Part shown: positions 1-7,376 of the stretch, in pieces
How the letters are laid out: each line of letters starts with the position of its first letter
Position numbering within the stretch: the stretch's first letter is position 1
NCBI GenBank assembly: GCA_965662365.1
Contig: CBFIHR010000089.1
Location: 1 to 16,179 of the forward strand
DNA length: 16,179 nucleotides
Source of the DNA: CAWVWD01 sp965662365
GTDB lineage: Bacteria > Bacteroidota > Bacteroidia > Chitinophagales > Saprospiraceae
Reading direction: 5' to 3'
Translations under genes and position numbers: made by a program
The notes under the pieces: generated by a model
Database searches by the model: none
What the model saw: only the letters and a program-made list of their open reading frames with translations
Told to the model about the DNA's origin: nothing

Positions 1-302
1 CACCACAACCACAAAATAAATCTAAAACCTTATATTTTTTATCCATTTAAATATCATTTTTGATAGCTTTCAAATATATACTAGATATATCAGAGAACCA
101 AATTATTACTTTTAAAATATTAAGTTTCAGATTTTGTTTTTATATTTTGTGTGATTGCAGCCAACATAGCAATATAAACACAAAACCTGTATATATCCCG
201 CTATGTATTTATAGATAATAATAACAAAATTAATGTAAGAAGAAGTGAATTAAACATTTTTACTTCCTTCGAGTAAGATAGTTAATTTTAATAGAAATAA
301 AA
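1..302. other. Intergenic lead-in, no gene recognised
   Basis: This AT-rich stretch has no open frame with coding character on either strand. The only structure seen is a nested inverted repeat: TTTTGTGT at 145-152 pairs with ACACAAAA at 178-185, and ATTGC at 154-158 pairs with GCAAT at 169-173. Neither strand has a T-tract next to it, so I do not call it a terminator. It may belong to the end or the leader of a gene beyond the left edge. Confidence 0.5.
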
Positions 303-334
303 AAACTCCAACATCAAAAAAGACATTGGAGTTT
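303..334 (-). terminator. Intrinsic terminator of the leu operon
   Basis: A perfect 9-bp inverted repeat (AAACTCCAA at 303-311, TTGGAGTTT at 326-334) surrounds a 14-nt loop. Read on the minus strand, the stem runs straight into a T-rich tract. It lies about 40 nt past the leuA stop codon, which is where a Rho-independent terminator for the leftward leuCDBA transcript would be expected. Confidence 0.8.
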
Positions 335-339
335 CAAAT

Positions 340-369
340 AATCCGTGCAATCCGTGCAAATCTGTGTCT
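340..369. repeat. 9-bp tandem repeat between leuA and its terminator
   Basis: Two identical 9-bp units (AATCCGTGC at 340-348 and 349-357) are followed by a degenerate third unit that reads into TCTGTGTCT. The array sits in the short gap between the leuA stop and the terminator stem. From memory, similar ATCCGTG-type units are scattered in intergenic DNA of many Bacteroidota; this was not checked by a search. Confidence 0.65.
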
Positions 370-373
370 AAAC

Positions 374-1912
374 TCACATCAATTCCAAAACGGTTTCTTC
401 TTTTTCCAACTTTTTCATTTTAATCCCAGGCATTTTATTAATTCCATTCAAATACGCCAGAACCGAAGCCATGACAATATCTTCATGTACCGCAAAACCG
501 TAGAAAACCCGATTATTGTATTTTAATTGCATGTGTACCTTTCCAGTGTCGCTGGTGTCGCCTGCCATGGTTTGCACCAAATATTCATCGACCGTGACTT
601 TTTCATTCAAAATACTATCAATCGCTTTCACGGCAGCATTGACCGGGCCATTTCCATTAGCGACGGCTTGATAGATTTTGCCTTGTATTTCTAACTGAAC
701 GGTAGCGGTTGGCATGGACGGTTCGCCACAGACGACTTGCAAATATTTTAATTTAATATCATCTTCTTTCGTATAACCTTCCATCAACATAATCAAATCG
801 CTATCCGACAAATATTTTTTATCGTCTGCCATTTCTAAGAACTCCTCATACTTTTGATTCAGTTCTTCTTGTGTTAGATTATAGCCCAAATTTGTCAAAT
901 GAAAGTTTAATGCTGCTCGGCCACTTCTTGCCGTCAAGATGATTGCCGACTCATTAATGCCCACATCTTTGGGGTCGATAATTTCGTAATTTTCACGGTC
1001 TTTCAACACGCCGTCTTGATGAATCCCAGATGAATGTGCAAAGGCATTTCTGCCAATAATCGCCTTGTTTGGTTGCACTGGCATTTTCATCATTTTAGAC
1101 ACTAACTTACTCATACTACTCAAATGACGAGATTGAATATTCGTTTCAAAATTCAAATGTTTATGTGTTTGAATAATCATCGCCATCTCTTCTAAAGCCG
1201 TATTCCCTGCCCGTTCACCGATGCCGTTTATCGTGACTTCGATTTGTCTTGCACCGTTATTGATACCCGCCAAAGTATTGGCTGTAGCCATTCCTAAGTC
1301 ATTATGACAATGGCAAGAAAGGACGGCTTTATGAATATTCGATACGTTTTCTTTCAAATAACGCATCATATTGCCGTACATTTCGGGGGTACAATAGCCA
1401 GTCGTGTCCGGTACATTTATTACCGTTGCACCAGCTTTAATCATTGCCTCGACCATTTGAGCCAAAAACGGCAAATCTGCACGGCCGGCATCTTCTGCAT
1501 AAAATTCGACATCTTCGACAAAGGATTTGGCATACTTCACCGCAGCGACACCTCGCTCAATGATCTTTTCCCGAGTTGATTTGAATTTGTGTTTGATATG
1601 ATAATCTGAAGCCCCGATTCCAGTGTGAATCCGTCCACGTTTGGCGTATTGCAAGGCTTCCGCAGCGACTTTAATATCATTTTCTACCGCACGACTTAAC
1701 GCACAAATTGTCGGTTCTTTGACTGCTTTAGAAATTGCCACAATCGACTGAAAATCCATCGGACTCGACACCGCAAAACCTGCTTCTATTACGTCAACGC
1801 CCAACAATTCTAATCCCCTCGCTACTTCTATTTTCTCATTTTTTGATAATTGACAGCCAGGCACTTGTTCGCCATCTCGTAAGGTCGTGTCAAATATGAA
1901 TATCTTTTCCAT
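374..1912 (-). CDS. leuA: 2-isopropylmalate synthase
   Basis: This enzyme condenses acetyl-CoA with 2-ketoisovalerate to give 2-isopropylmalate, the committed step of leucine synthesis in the cytoplasm. The 512 residues are close to the usual bacterial length (about 510-525). The N-terminal TIM barrel shows the family signature DTTLRDGEQ at residues 8-16. It also has the metal-binding HxH pair (H201, H203, in the context CHCHNDLG) and the GIGERAGN segment. Residues from about 375 to the end form the C-terminal LeuA dimer domain, where leucine feedback normally acts. Homocitrate and citramalate synthases are related, but the neighbouring leuB, leuC and leuD favour leuA. It is the last gene of the operon. 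Its ATG follows a tandem-repeat element that fills the gap after leuB. Confidence 0.95.
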   Translation of the reverse strand: MEKIFIFDTTLRDGEQVPGCQLSKNEKIEVARGLELLGVDVIEAGFAVSSPMDFQSIVAISKAVKEPTICALSRAVENDIKVAAEALQYAKRGRIHTGIGASDYHIKHKFKSTREKIIERGVAAVKYAKSFVEDVEFYAEDAGRADLPFLAQMVEAMIKAGATVINVPDTTGYCTPEMYGNMMRYLKENVSNIHKAVLSCHCHNDLGMATANTLAGINNGARQIEVTINGIGERAGNTALEEMAMIIQTHKHLNFETNIQSRHLSSMSKLVSKMMKMPVQPNKAIIGRNAFAHSSGIHQDGVLKDRENYEIIDPKDVGINESAIILTARSGRAALNFHLTNLGYNLTQEELNQKYEEFLEMADDKKYLSDSDLIMLMEGYTKEDDIKLKYLQVVCGEPSMPTATVQLEIQGKIYQAVANGNGPVNAAVKAIDSILNEKVTVDEYLVQTMAGDTSDTGKVHMQLKYNNRVFYGFAVHEDIVMASVLAYLNGINKMPGIKMKKLEKEETVLELM

Positions 1913-1918
1913 TAGTTT

Positions 1919-2000
1919 AGATGTGAGATGTGAGATAGGAGATGTGAGATATGAAACATCTATTTATTGTCTCAAATCTCAAATCTCAAATCTCAAATCT
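1919..2000. repeat. 7-bp tandem repeats as an inverted pair, leuB-leuA junction
   Basis: The left arm (1919-1950) consists of about four units of the type GATGTGA. The right arm (1970-2000) consists of four near-perfect units of CAAATCT. The two arms are imperfect reverse complements over about 31 bp, with a recurring mismatch in each unit, and are separated by about 19 bp. The element occupies almost the whole gap between the genes. On the minus strand it begins at the leuB stop codon (TAG, 1999-2001) and ends a few bases before the leuA ATG. It could fold into a long imperfect hairpin within the operon mRNA. Confidence 0.85.
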
Positions 2001-3069
2001 ATAAAAACTCAATTACTTTCTTACCCATTTCAGTCGTTCCTAAAATCATTTTCTTAGCCGTCAGAACGTCTGCAATATCACCAGTTCTGTAACCGGATTT
2101 GAGGACTTTATCCACGGCTTGAATGACTGTATTAGCTTCTTCCTTCATTCCAAACGCAATATCCAATAGCAAGGCAGTTGATAAAATAGTCGCCAGCGGA
2201 TTTGCAATACCTTGACCGGCAATATCAGGAGCAGAACCATGAATCGGCTCATAAATTCCGACTTTATCACCCACCGAAGCTGAAGCTAACATACCCAAAG
2301 AACCAGCAACTTGTGAAGCCGCATCGGTCAAAATATCGCCAAACATATTACCTGTCAAAACGACATCAAACTGTTTTGGATCTTTGATGAGTTGCATCGC
2401 TGCATTGTCGATAAACATATGTACGACTTCCACTTTCGGATATTCTTTTGATAAAGCTTGTACCGTTTCTCGCCACAGTCTCGATGATTCTAAGACATTG
2501 GCTTTGTCCACCGAGTGTACTTTTTTATTTCGAGTCATTGCCGACTCAAAGGCTTTTCGAGCGATGCGTTCGACTTCGTATTTGTGATAAACCATTGTAT
2601 CAACGCCGGTTGTACCGTTATTTTGACGCTCCCGAGGTTGGCCAAAATAAATACCGCCAGTCAATTCTCGAAAGAATAAAATATCGGCACCTTTTAAGAT
2701 TTCCTCCTTGATGCTTGACGCACTCAATAATTCATCAAATAATTTTATCGGACGAATATTCGTATAGAGTCCCAGTTCTTTTCTAATTTTTAATAAACCT
2801 TGTTCAGGTCGAACAGTCGCATTCGGATTATTGTCATACATCGGGTGACCAACTGCCCCTAACAAAATCGCATCAGAATTTTTACACTTTTCCAGTGTTT
2901 CATCAGGTAACGGATTTCCTGTTGCCTCAATCGCCGAATGCCCTAATAGGGCTTCCTCAAATTGAAAATCATGACCAAATTTATTCGCTACCGCTTGTAG
3001 CACGTTCTTTCCCCATTCTGTGACCTCTGGCCCAATACCGTCACCAGGTAAAACTGTTATTTTTTTCAT
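1999..3069 (-). CDS. leuB: 3-isopropylmalate dehydrogenase
   Basis: This enzyme oxidises and decarboxylates 3-isopropylmalate with NAD to 2-ketoisocaproate, the direct precursor of leucine. The 356-residue product starts MKKITVLPGDGIGPEV, the conserved beginning of the family. Other family segments are RPEQGLLKIRKELGLYTNIRP, ELTGGIYFG, FIDNAAM, the metal-binding stretch GNMFGDILTD, and EPIHGSAPDIAG. The frame stays open another 22 residues upstream, but that part is translated repeat DNA and overlaps leuD, so I take the ATG at 3069. The gap to leuD is 34 bp and contains an 8-bp tandem repeat. The TAG stop is formed at the edge of the next repeat element. Isocitrate dehydrogenase is a relative, but length, motifs and context point to LeuB. 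Confidence 0.96.
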   Translation of the reverse strand: MKKITVLPGDGIGPEVTEWGKNVLQAVANKFGHDFQFEEALLGHSAIEATGNPLPDETLEKCKNSDAILLGAVGHPMYDNNPNATVRPEQGLLKIRKELGLYTNIRPIKLFDELLSASSIKEEILKGADILFFRELTGGIYFGQPRERQNNGTTGVDTMVYHKYEVERIARKAFESAMTRNKKVHSVDKANVLESSRLWRETVQALSKEYPKVEVVHMFIDNAAMQLIKDPKQFDVVLTGNMFGDILTDAASQVAGSLGMLASASVGDKVGIYEPIHGSAPDIAGQGIANPLATILSTALLLDIAFGMKEEANTVIQAVDKVLKSGYRTGDIADVLTAKKMILGTTEMGKKVIEFL

Positions 3070-3076
3070 TGTTATG

Positions 3077-3108
3077 TTTGAACATTTGAACAATCGAACA
3101 TTTTTACA
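3077..3108. repeat. 8-bp tandem repeat at the leuD-leuB junction
   Basis: Two perfect units of TTTGAACA (3077-3084, 3085-3092) are followed by ATCGAACA (3093-3100) and a further degenerate unit, TTTTTACA. The leuD stop codon (3104-3106) lies inside the last unit, so the array starts with the end of leuD and almost reaches the leuB start. Unlike the other two operon elements, it has no inverted partner and an 8-bp rather than 7-bp period. Confidence 0.75.
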
Positions 3109-3700
3109 AATAAGCGTACGCTCTTTTACCTTCAAAGGCAGTTACCGCTTCGCTTTGACTAATGATATAATCAATATCGTCATAGCCATTTAGCAAACAC
3201 ATTTTTTTATAATCATTGATTTCAAAACTGGCTTTTAAATCCGTTCCCTCCACTTCGATCGTTTGAGTTGGTAAATCAACTTTGACTTTTGTTTTAGGAT
3301 TTGCTTCAATTGCATCAAATAAAGCATTTAAAAAATCATCAGAAACCTGAACTGGTAAAATGAAATTATTCAATGCATTGCCTTTAAAGATATCCGCAAA
3401 AAAGCTTGAGACGACAACTCTAAAACCATAATCTGCAATTGCCCAAGCAGCGTGTTCTCGGCTCGAACCGCAACCAAAATTCTTTCCAGCGACTAAGATT
3501 TTACCCGAATAAGTCGCATCATTTAGTACAAAATCGGCAATCGGCTCATTATTTTTATCATATCGCCAATCTCTAAATAAATTATCGCCAAAACCTTCTC
3601 GTGTTGTCGCTTTCAAGAAGCGAGCAGGAATGATTTGGTCGGTGTCTATATGGTCAATTCGCACAGGTACGCAGCTTGAATTGATTGTAGTTATTTTCAT
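3104..3700 (-). CDS. leuD: 3-isopropylmalate dehydratase, small subunit
   Basis: This is the small (swivel-domain) subunit of isopropylmalate isomerase, which with LeuC converts 2-isopropylmalate to 3-isopropylmalate. At 198 residues it matches the usual LeuD length of about 200. Diagnostic segments are IDTDQIIPARFLK near residues 18-30 and GKNFGCGSSREHA around residues 72-84; the latter is the substrate-contacting loop of the aconitase swivel domain. The ATG at 3700 gives the typical short N-terminus. It lies directly downstream of leuC, separated by a 92-bp gap that is largely filled by an inverted tandem-repeat element. Confidence 0.96.
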   Translation of the reverse strand: MKITTINSSCVPVRIDHIDTDQIIPARFLKATTREGFGDNLFRDWRYDKNNEPIADFVLNDATYSGKILVAGKNFGCGSSREHAAWAIADYGFRVVVSSFFADIFKGNALNNFILPVQVSDDFLNALFDAIEANPKTKVKVDLPTQTIEVEGTDLKASFEINDYKKMCLLNGYDDIDYIISQSEAVTAFEGKRAYAYL

Positions 3701-3706
3701 TTTTTA

Positions 3707-3790
3707 AGATGTAAACTGTGAGCTGTGAGCTGTAAGATTTTAAATAGAAGTAAATGTAGTCTAAAATCTCACAGCTCATAGCTCATATCT
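3707..3790. repeat. 7-bp tandem repeats as an inverted pair, leuC-leuD junction
   Basis: The left arm (3707-3744) contains three units of the type CTGTGAG, flanked by AGATGTAAA and ATTTTAAA. The right arm (3760-3790) is its reverse complement but carries one 7-bp unit fewer, as if a unit had been gained or lost by slippage. The 15-bp centre is AT-rich. The element covers nearly the whole leuC-leuD gap, starting 2 nt after the leuC stop on the minus strand. The architecture matches the element between leuB and leuA, but the unit sequence differs. Confidence 0.87.
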
Positions 3791-3792
3791 AA

Positions 3793-5208
3793 TTACAAAA
3801 ACTCCCGAATATCTGCAATTTCCCCCGTAATTGCAGCAACGGCAGCAGTTAAAGGACTTGCCAAAAATGTTCTGGAACCTGGGCCTTGACGACCTTCAAA
3901 ATTTCGATTAGAAGTCGATACACAGTATTTACCAGCCGGCACTTTATCCTCGTTCATGCCTAAACAAGCCGAGCAGCCCGGTTGTCTTAATTGAAAACCT
4001 GCACTTTCAAAAACCTTGTCTAAGCCTTCACTTTTAGCTTTCGCCAAAACTTTATTCGAGCCAGGGACAATCCACACATTGACATTTTCCGCCTTTGTTT
4101 TTCCTTTCACGAAGTCCGCAACTAAGCGTAAATCTTCGATGCGAGAATTGGTACAACTGCCAATAAAAACGTAATCGATTTTTTTACCTTTTAGCGGTTG
4201 CTCTGCCTCTAACGCCATGTAAGCCAATGCTTTAGTCATATCTTTTGACGTTGCACCGACGGCTGTTTTCGGAACATTGTGCGTAATTCCCATACCCATT
4301 CCTGGGTTTGTGCCGTAGGTAATCCACGGTTCTATGTCGGCTGCATCGAAGACATATTCTTTATCGTATGTTGCATTTTCGTCAGTCGGTAGTGTTTTCC
4401 AATACGCTAAAGCTTTATCCCATTCTTCGCCTTTCGGTGCGTGTGTTCTGCCTTTTACGTAGTCAAAAGTCACTTCATCAGGAGCAATCATTCCGCCTCT
4501 TGCTCCCATCTCGATGCTCATATTACAAATGGTCATTCGGGCTTCCATTGACAAGCTACGAATTGCTGACCCGCAATATTCCACAAAATAACCTGTTCCG
4601 CCGGAAGCGGAAATTTGAGAAATGATATATAATATGATGTCTTTCGACAAAACGCCCTTTGATAATTCGCCGTTGATTTCGATTTTCATCGTTTTTGGCT
4701 TATTCAATAAAAGGCATTGTGTCGCCAAAACCTGCTCGACTTGACTGGTACCGATTCCGAAAGCAATCGCTCCCAAAGCTCCGTGAGTAGAAGTGTGCGA
4801 GTCGCCACAGACGATTGTTGTGCCAGGTAAAGTAAAACCGTTTTCAGGACCAATTACATGGACGATTCCTTGGTTTTCGTGTCCTAAATCGTAGAGTTCT
4901 ATTCCGAATGCCTTACAGTTTTCTCGTAGTTTTTCAACTTGAAATCTGGAGAGCATTTCTTGAATTGGTAAATGCTGGTTGAGTGTCGGTACATTATGAT
5001 CACAGGTCGCAATCGTACGTTTGACATCTTTTACGGGAACGCCTCTTTTTTTTAAACCATCAAATGCTTGCGGAGAAGTCACTTCGTGAATAAAGTGCCT
5101 ATCAATATAAAATAAGTCCGGAAAACCCGCTTTTCGCTGTACAACGTGTGCCTCCCAAATTTTATCAAACAATGTTTTCGGTTGCTTTTTTACATGATGT
5201 CCTTCCAT
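3793..5208 (-). CDS. leuC: 3-isopropylmalate dehydratase, large subunit
   Basis: This aconitase-type [4Fe-4S] subunit of isopropylmalate isomerase works with LeuD. The product is 471 residues from the ATG at 5206-5208. A TTG one codon further upstream would add one residue, but ATG is the more likely start. The three cluster-binding cysteines are visible as C352 (in GSCTNSR) and C412 and C415 (in GCSACLGMNED). Other family segments are KTLFDKIWEAHVV near the N-terminus, ATCDHNVPT, CGDSHTSTHGALG and FEGRQGPGSRTFLASP. It is the first gene of leuCDBA. A -7 promoter element lies about 160 bp upstream, leaving a leader of about 150 nt that contains a 14-bp inverted repeat. Confidence 0.97.
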   Translation of the reverse strand: MEGHHVKKQPKTLFDKIWEAHVVQRKAGFPDLFYIDRHFIHEVTSPQAFDGLKKRGVPVKDVKRTIATCDHNVPTLNQHLPIQEMLSRFQVEKLRENCKAFGIELYDLGHENQGIVHVIGPENGFTLPGTTIVCGDSHTSTHGALGAIAFGIGTSQVEQVLATQCLLLNKPKTMKIEINGELSKGVLSKDIILYIISQISASGGTGYFVEYCGSAIRSLSMEARMTICNMSIEMGARGGMIAPDEVTFDYVKGRTHAPKGEEWDKALAYWKTLPTDENATYDKEYVFDAADIEPWITYGTNPGMGMGITHNVPKTAVGATSKDMTKALAYMALEAEQPLKGKKIDYVFIGSCTNSRIEDLRLVADFVKGKTKAENVNVWIVPGSNKVLAKAKSEGLDKVFESAGFQLRQPGCSACLGMNEDKVPAGKYCVSTSNRNFEGRQGPGSRTFLASPLTAAVAAITGEIADIREFL

Positions 5209-5306
5209 CAAATAATAATTTTTATTGGTTTTACTATTTTAAAAAAAATTTTATTCGTTTTAAATCATAAAAACAAAATATTTTTATTAATTCTGTTTTT
5301 ATATAC

Positions 5307-5349
5307 AATTTCATAATTAATAACAAGTATATAATTTAATTATGAAATT
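5307..5349. promoter_or_regulatory. 14-bp perfect inverted repeat in the leuC leader
   Basis: The arms AATTTCATAATTAA (5307-5320) and TTAATTATGAAATT (5336-5349) are exact reverse complements around a 15-nt loop. The repeat begins about 10 nt after the inferred leuC transcription start, so it could be an operator for a dimeric regulator or a 5' hairpin of the leader RNA. Such a long match is unlikely by chance even in AT-rich DNA. The regulator, if any, is unknown. There is no GC-rich terminator hairpin in the leader, so classical attenuation is not supported. Confidence 0.55.
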
Positions 5350-5365
5350 AATATTGGTGTAAACG

Positions 5366-5373
5366 CAAATGTA
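5366..5373 (-). promoter_or_regulatory. Bacteroidota -7 promoter element for leuCDBA
   Basis: Read on the minus strand this is TACATTTG, a full match to the TAnnTTTG consensus of Bacteroidota housekeeping sigma factors, followed by CG. Transcription would start near 5359, about 150 nt before leuC. No clear TTG/TTTG -33 box is seen at the normal distance, so the call rests on the -7 element and its position. Confidence 0.55.
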
Positions 5374-5571
5374 TAAAATTTTCATAAAAAGAATAGATTC
5401 TTTAAAATAATCTATTCATAAAATATATCTATTGAAAATATCTAAACTGTTGATTGTGAAAACCCTTTAGAGAAATTCTAAATAAAAAGCATTAATTTGA
5501 TTTAACAATGAGGTAACAATCAACGTTAGTTTATTCAAGATATTTGTATGAAAATAAATTAAAGGATTAAC

Positions 5572-7263
5572 ATGGCAATTAGAAAATTATCAGCTTTACA
5601 TCGTTCTACTTTTTTGGATGAGTTGGCACAGGAAGAACAAGATCTTTTAGTCGTTGGTGGTGGAATTACAGGAGCGGGAATTGCTCTTGATGCTGCTTCT
5701 CGTGGCTTAAAAGTCGGTTTGGTAGAGAAACATGATTTTGCTTGGGGAACAAGTAGCCGTTCTACTAAATTGATTCATGGTGGATTACGATATTTAAAAC
5801 AATTTGAAATTGCGTTGGTGCGTGAAGTCGGTATGGAAAGAGCCGTTGTTCATAAAAATGCTCGTCATATCGTGATTCCTGAAAAGATGTTGTTGCCAAT
5901 TGTCGAAGGTGGTTCGTTGGGGCAAACGATGAGTTCTATCGGTTTATATGTCTATGATTTGTTGGCAGGTGTTGAGTCAGACGAACGCCGCAAAATGATG
6001 AGCAAAGAGGAAACGATGGATGTTGAACCGATGGTCAGAAAAGATATTTTGAAAGGTGGTGGATTGTATTACGAATATCGGACAGACGATGCTCGATTGA
6101 CTATTGAAAATATGAAATCTGCTGTTCAGCATGGTGCAAAATGTGTCAACTATGCGGAAGTCGTGGACTATGTTTATGAAAATGGAAAAGTGGTCGCTGC
6201 TAAAGTTAAGGATCATTTGGCGGATAGAATTGTAATAGTTCGAGCGAAAAAAATTATCAACGCTGCTGGGCCTTGGGTCGATACGCTGCGTGAAAAAGAT
6301 ACAGACGGCATTCAGCGAAAGCGATTGCATTTGACGAAGGGCGTGCATTTGGTTTTCCCTTATGAAAAGCTGCCGATTCGTCAAGCGGTTTATTTTGATG
6401 TGCCAGAAGATGGTCGAATGATTTTTGCTATTCCTCGGGACGGCATCACTTATGCAGGGACGACGGATACGACTTATAAAGGTAAAATCGGCCGACCTCG
6501 CACGCTTCAAGCTGATGTTGACTATGTTTTGCAGGCAGTGAATAATATGTTTCCAGAAGTGAATTTGCAGACAGAAGATGTGGTATCAACTTGGGCAGGC
6601 TTGCGGCCGTTGATTCATGAAGATGGTAAATCGCCTTCGGAGCTTTCTCGTAAAGATGAGATTTTTGAAGCTTCCAGCGGCTTGTTATCTATTGCTGGTG
6701 GAAAGTTGACGGGTTATCGTAAAATGGCGGAACGCATCGTTGATTTGGTGGTTACGCAACTAAAATCAGAAGATAATGCGTATCGCAATATTAAACCGTG
6801 TCAGACGAAAACTATGCGTTTGAGCGGTGGCGACTTTGATAGTCAGGAGGCGGTCGAAGACTTTATTACGAAACGGGCTGGCGAAGCTAAGCAGATTCAT
6901 GTTGAGGGAGCTTATATCCGACAGCTGGTACACAAATACGGAACGAATACGGATAAAATTATTGAAAAAGCTTACGAATTATATCAAGAAATTCCTGATG
7001 CGGATACTCGTATTCATATGGCAGAATTGTGGTATTCGGTACATCACGAAATGAGTATGAACCTTTGTGATTATTTGATTCGTCGTACTGGACGGTTGTA
7101 TTTTGAGCGTCAGACTTTGGGGGATTTGTATCCTAATTTAGCGAAAGCGATGGCTAAATTATTGGGTTGGAACGAATCGAAAATGTTACGAGAGTTAGCG
7201 AAGTTCAAAGAGGAATACGAGGAAGTCGTGAATTTTGAGGTGAAAGCGGGCATTACGGCATAG
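5572..7263 (+). CDS. glpD: Glycerol-3-phosphate dehydrogenase (FAD, quinone-linked)
   Basis: This membrane-associated flavoenzyme oxidises glycerol-3-phosphate to dihydroxyacetone phosphate and passes electrons to the quinone pool, here presumably menaquinone. The 563-residue length fits the longer form seen in Bacillus and Bacteroidota. The FAD-binding Rossmann motif VVGGGITGAG lies at residues 27-36. It is followed by the family signature GTSSRSTKLIHGGLRYL (about 60-76) and the conserved segments INAAGPWVD and YAGTTDT. The C-terminal DAO_C domain begins near residue 420. The ATG at 5572 is preceded by a purine-rich AAAGGA (5561-5566) five bases upstream, a clearer Shine-Dalgarno than most Bacteroidota genes have. 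It appears to be a single-gene unit: no glpK or glpF adjoins it, and a terminator follows. A glycerol-3-phosphate oxidase of the same fold is a less likely alternative. Confidence 0.95.
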   Translation: MAIRKLSALHRSTFLDELAQEEQDLLVVGGGITGAGIALDAASRGLKVGLVEKHDFAWGTSSRSTKLIHGGLRYLKQFEIALVREVGMERAVVHKNARHIVIPEKMLLPIVEGGSLGQTMSSIGLYVYDLLAGVESDERRKMMSKEETMDVEPMVRKDILKGGGLYYEYRTDDARLTIENMKSAVQHGAKCVNYAEVVDYVYENGKVVAAKVKDHLADRIVIVRAKKIINAAGPWVDTLREKDTDGIQRKRLHLTKGVHLVFPYEKLPIRQAVYFDVPEDGRMIFAIPRDGITYAGTTDTTYKGKIGRPRTLQADVDYVLQAVNNMFPEVNLQTEDVVSTWAGLRPLIHEDGKSPSELSRKDEIFEASSGLLSIAGGKLTGYRKMAERIVDLVVTQLKSEDNAYRNIKPCQTKTMRLSGGDFDSQEAVEDFITKRAGEAKQIHVEGAYIRQLVHKYGTNTDKIIEKAYELYQEIPDADTRIHMAELWYSVHHEMSMNLCDYLIRRTGRLYFERQTLGDLYPNLAKAMAKLLGWNESKMLRELAKFKEEYEEVVNFEVKAGITA

Positions 7264-7327
7264 GATAGTACAATGTTATTTTAGAAAGATGCTGAAAGTA
7301 GGGAAGGTGCGTACTGCTTTTTTATAT

Positions 7328-7366
7328 ACGGTTTTCTTATATAACGAAGGTTGATAGGAAAACCGT
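7328..7366 (+). terminator. Terminator between convergent glpD and the ion-channel gene
   Basis: The arms at 7328-7340 (ACGGTTTTCTTAT) and 7354-7366 (ATAGGAAAACCGT) pair over 13 positions, with one G-U pair in plus-strand RNA, around a 13-nt loop. A moderately T-rich tract follows on the plus strand, while the minus-strand side runs into A residues. It therefore serves glpD better than the channel gene, which ends 10 bp further on. Confidence 0.65.
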
Positions 7367-7376
7367 TATTTAATAT

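Noticed and set aside
145..185. Nested hairpin considered as a terminator
   Set aside because: No T-tract on either strand and no identified gene ending beside it.
1919..2000. Possible CRISPR array
   Set aside because: The units are 7 bp and contiguous, without spacers, and no cas genes are present.
3070..3135. A 22-residue N-terminal extension of leuB in the same open frame
   Set aside because: It consists of translated tandem repeat, overlaps leuD, and precedes the conserved MKKITVLPGDGIGPEV start.
5209..5211. TTG start for leuC one codon before the ATG
   Set aside because: ATG at 5208 is the more usual start and changes the product by only one residue.
5260..5345. A 26-codon leftward frame in the leuC leader with four leucine codons, considered as a leader peptide
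   Set aside because: The leucine codons are scattered, the region is extremely AT-rich, and there is no terminator/antiterminator pair before leuC, so attenuation is not supported.
5490..5571. A -7 promoter element for glpD
   Set aside because: TTTG occurs twice, but neither occurrence has TA at the required distance, so no site could be supported.
5977..6510. A 177-codon antisense frame inside glpD
   Set aside because: It lies wholly within a well-supported gene, on the opposite strand, and shows no recognisable motif.
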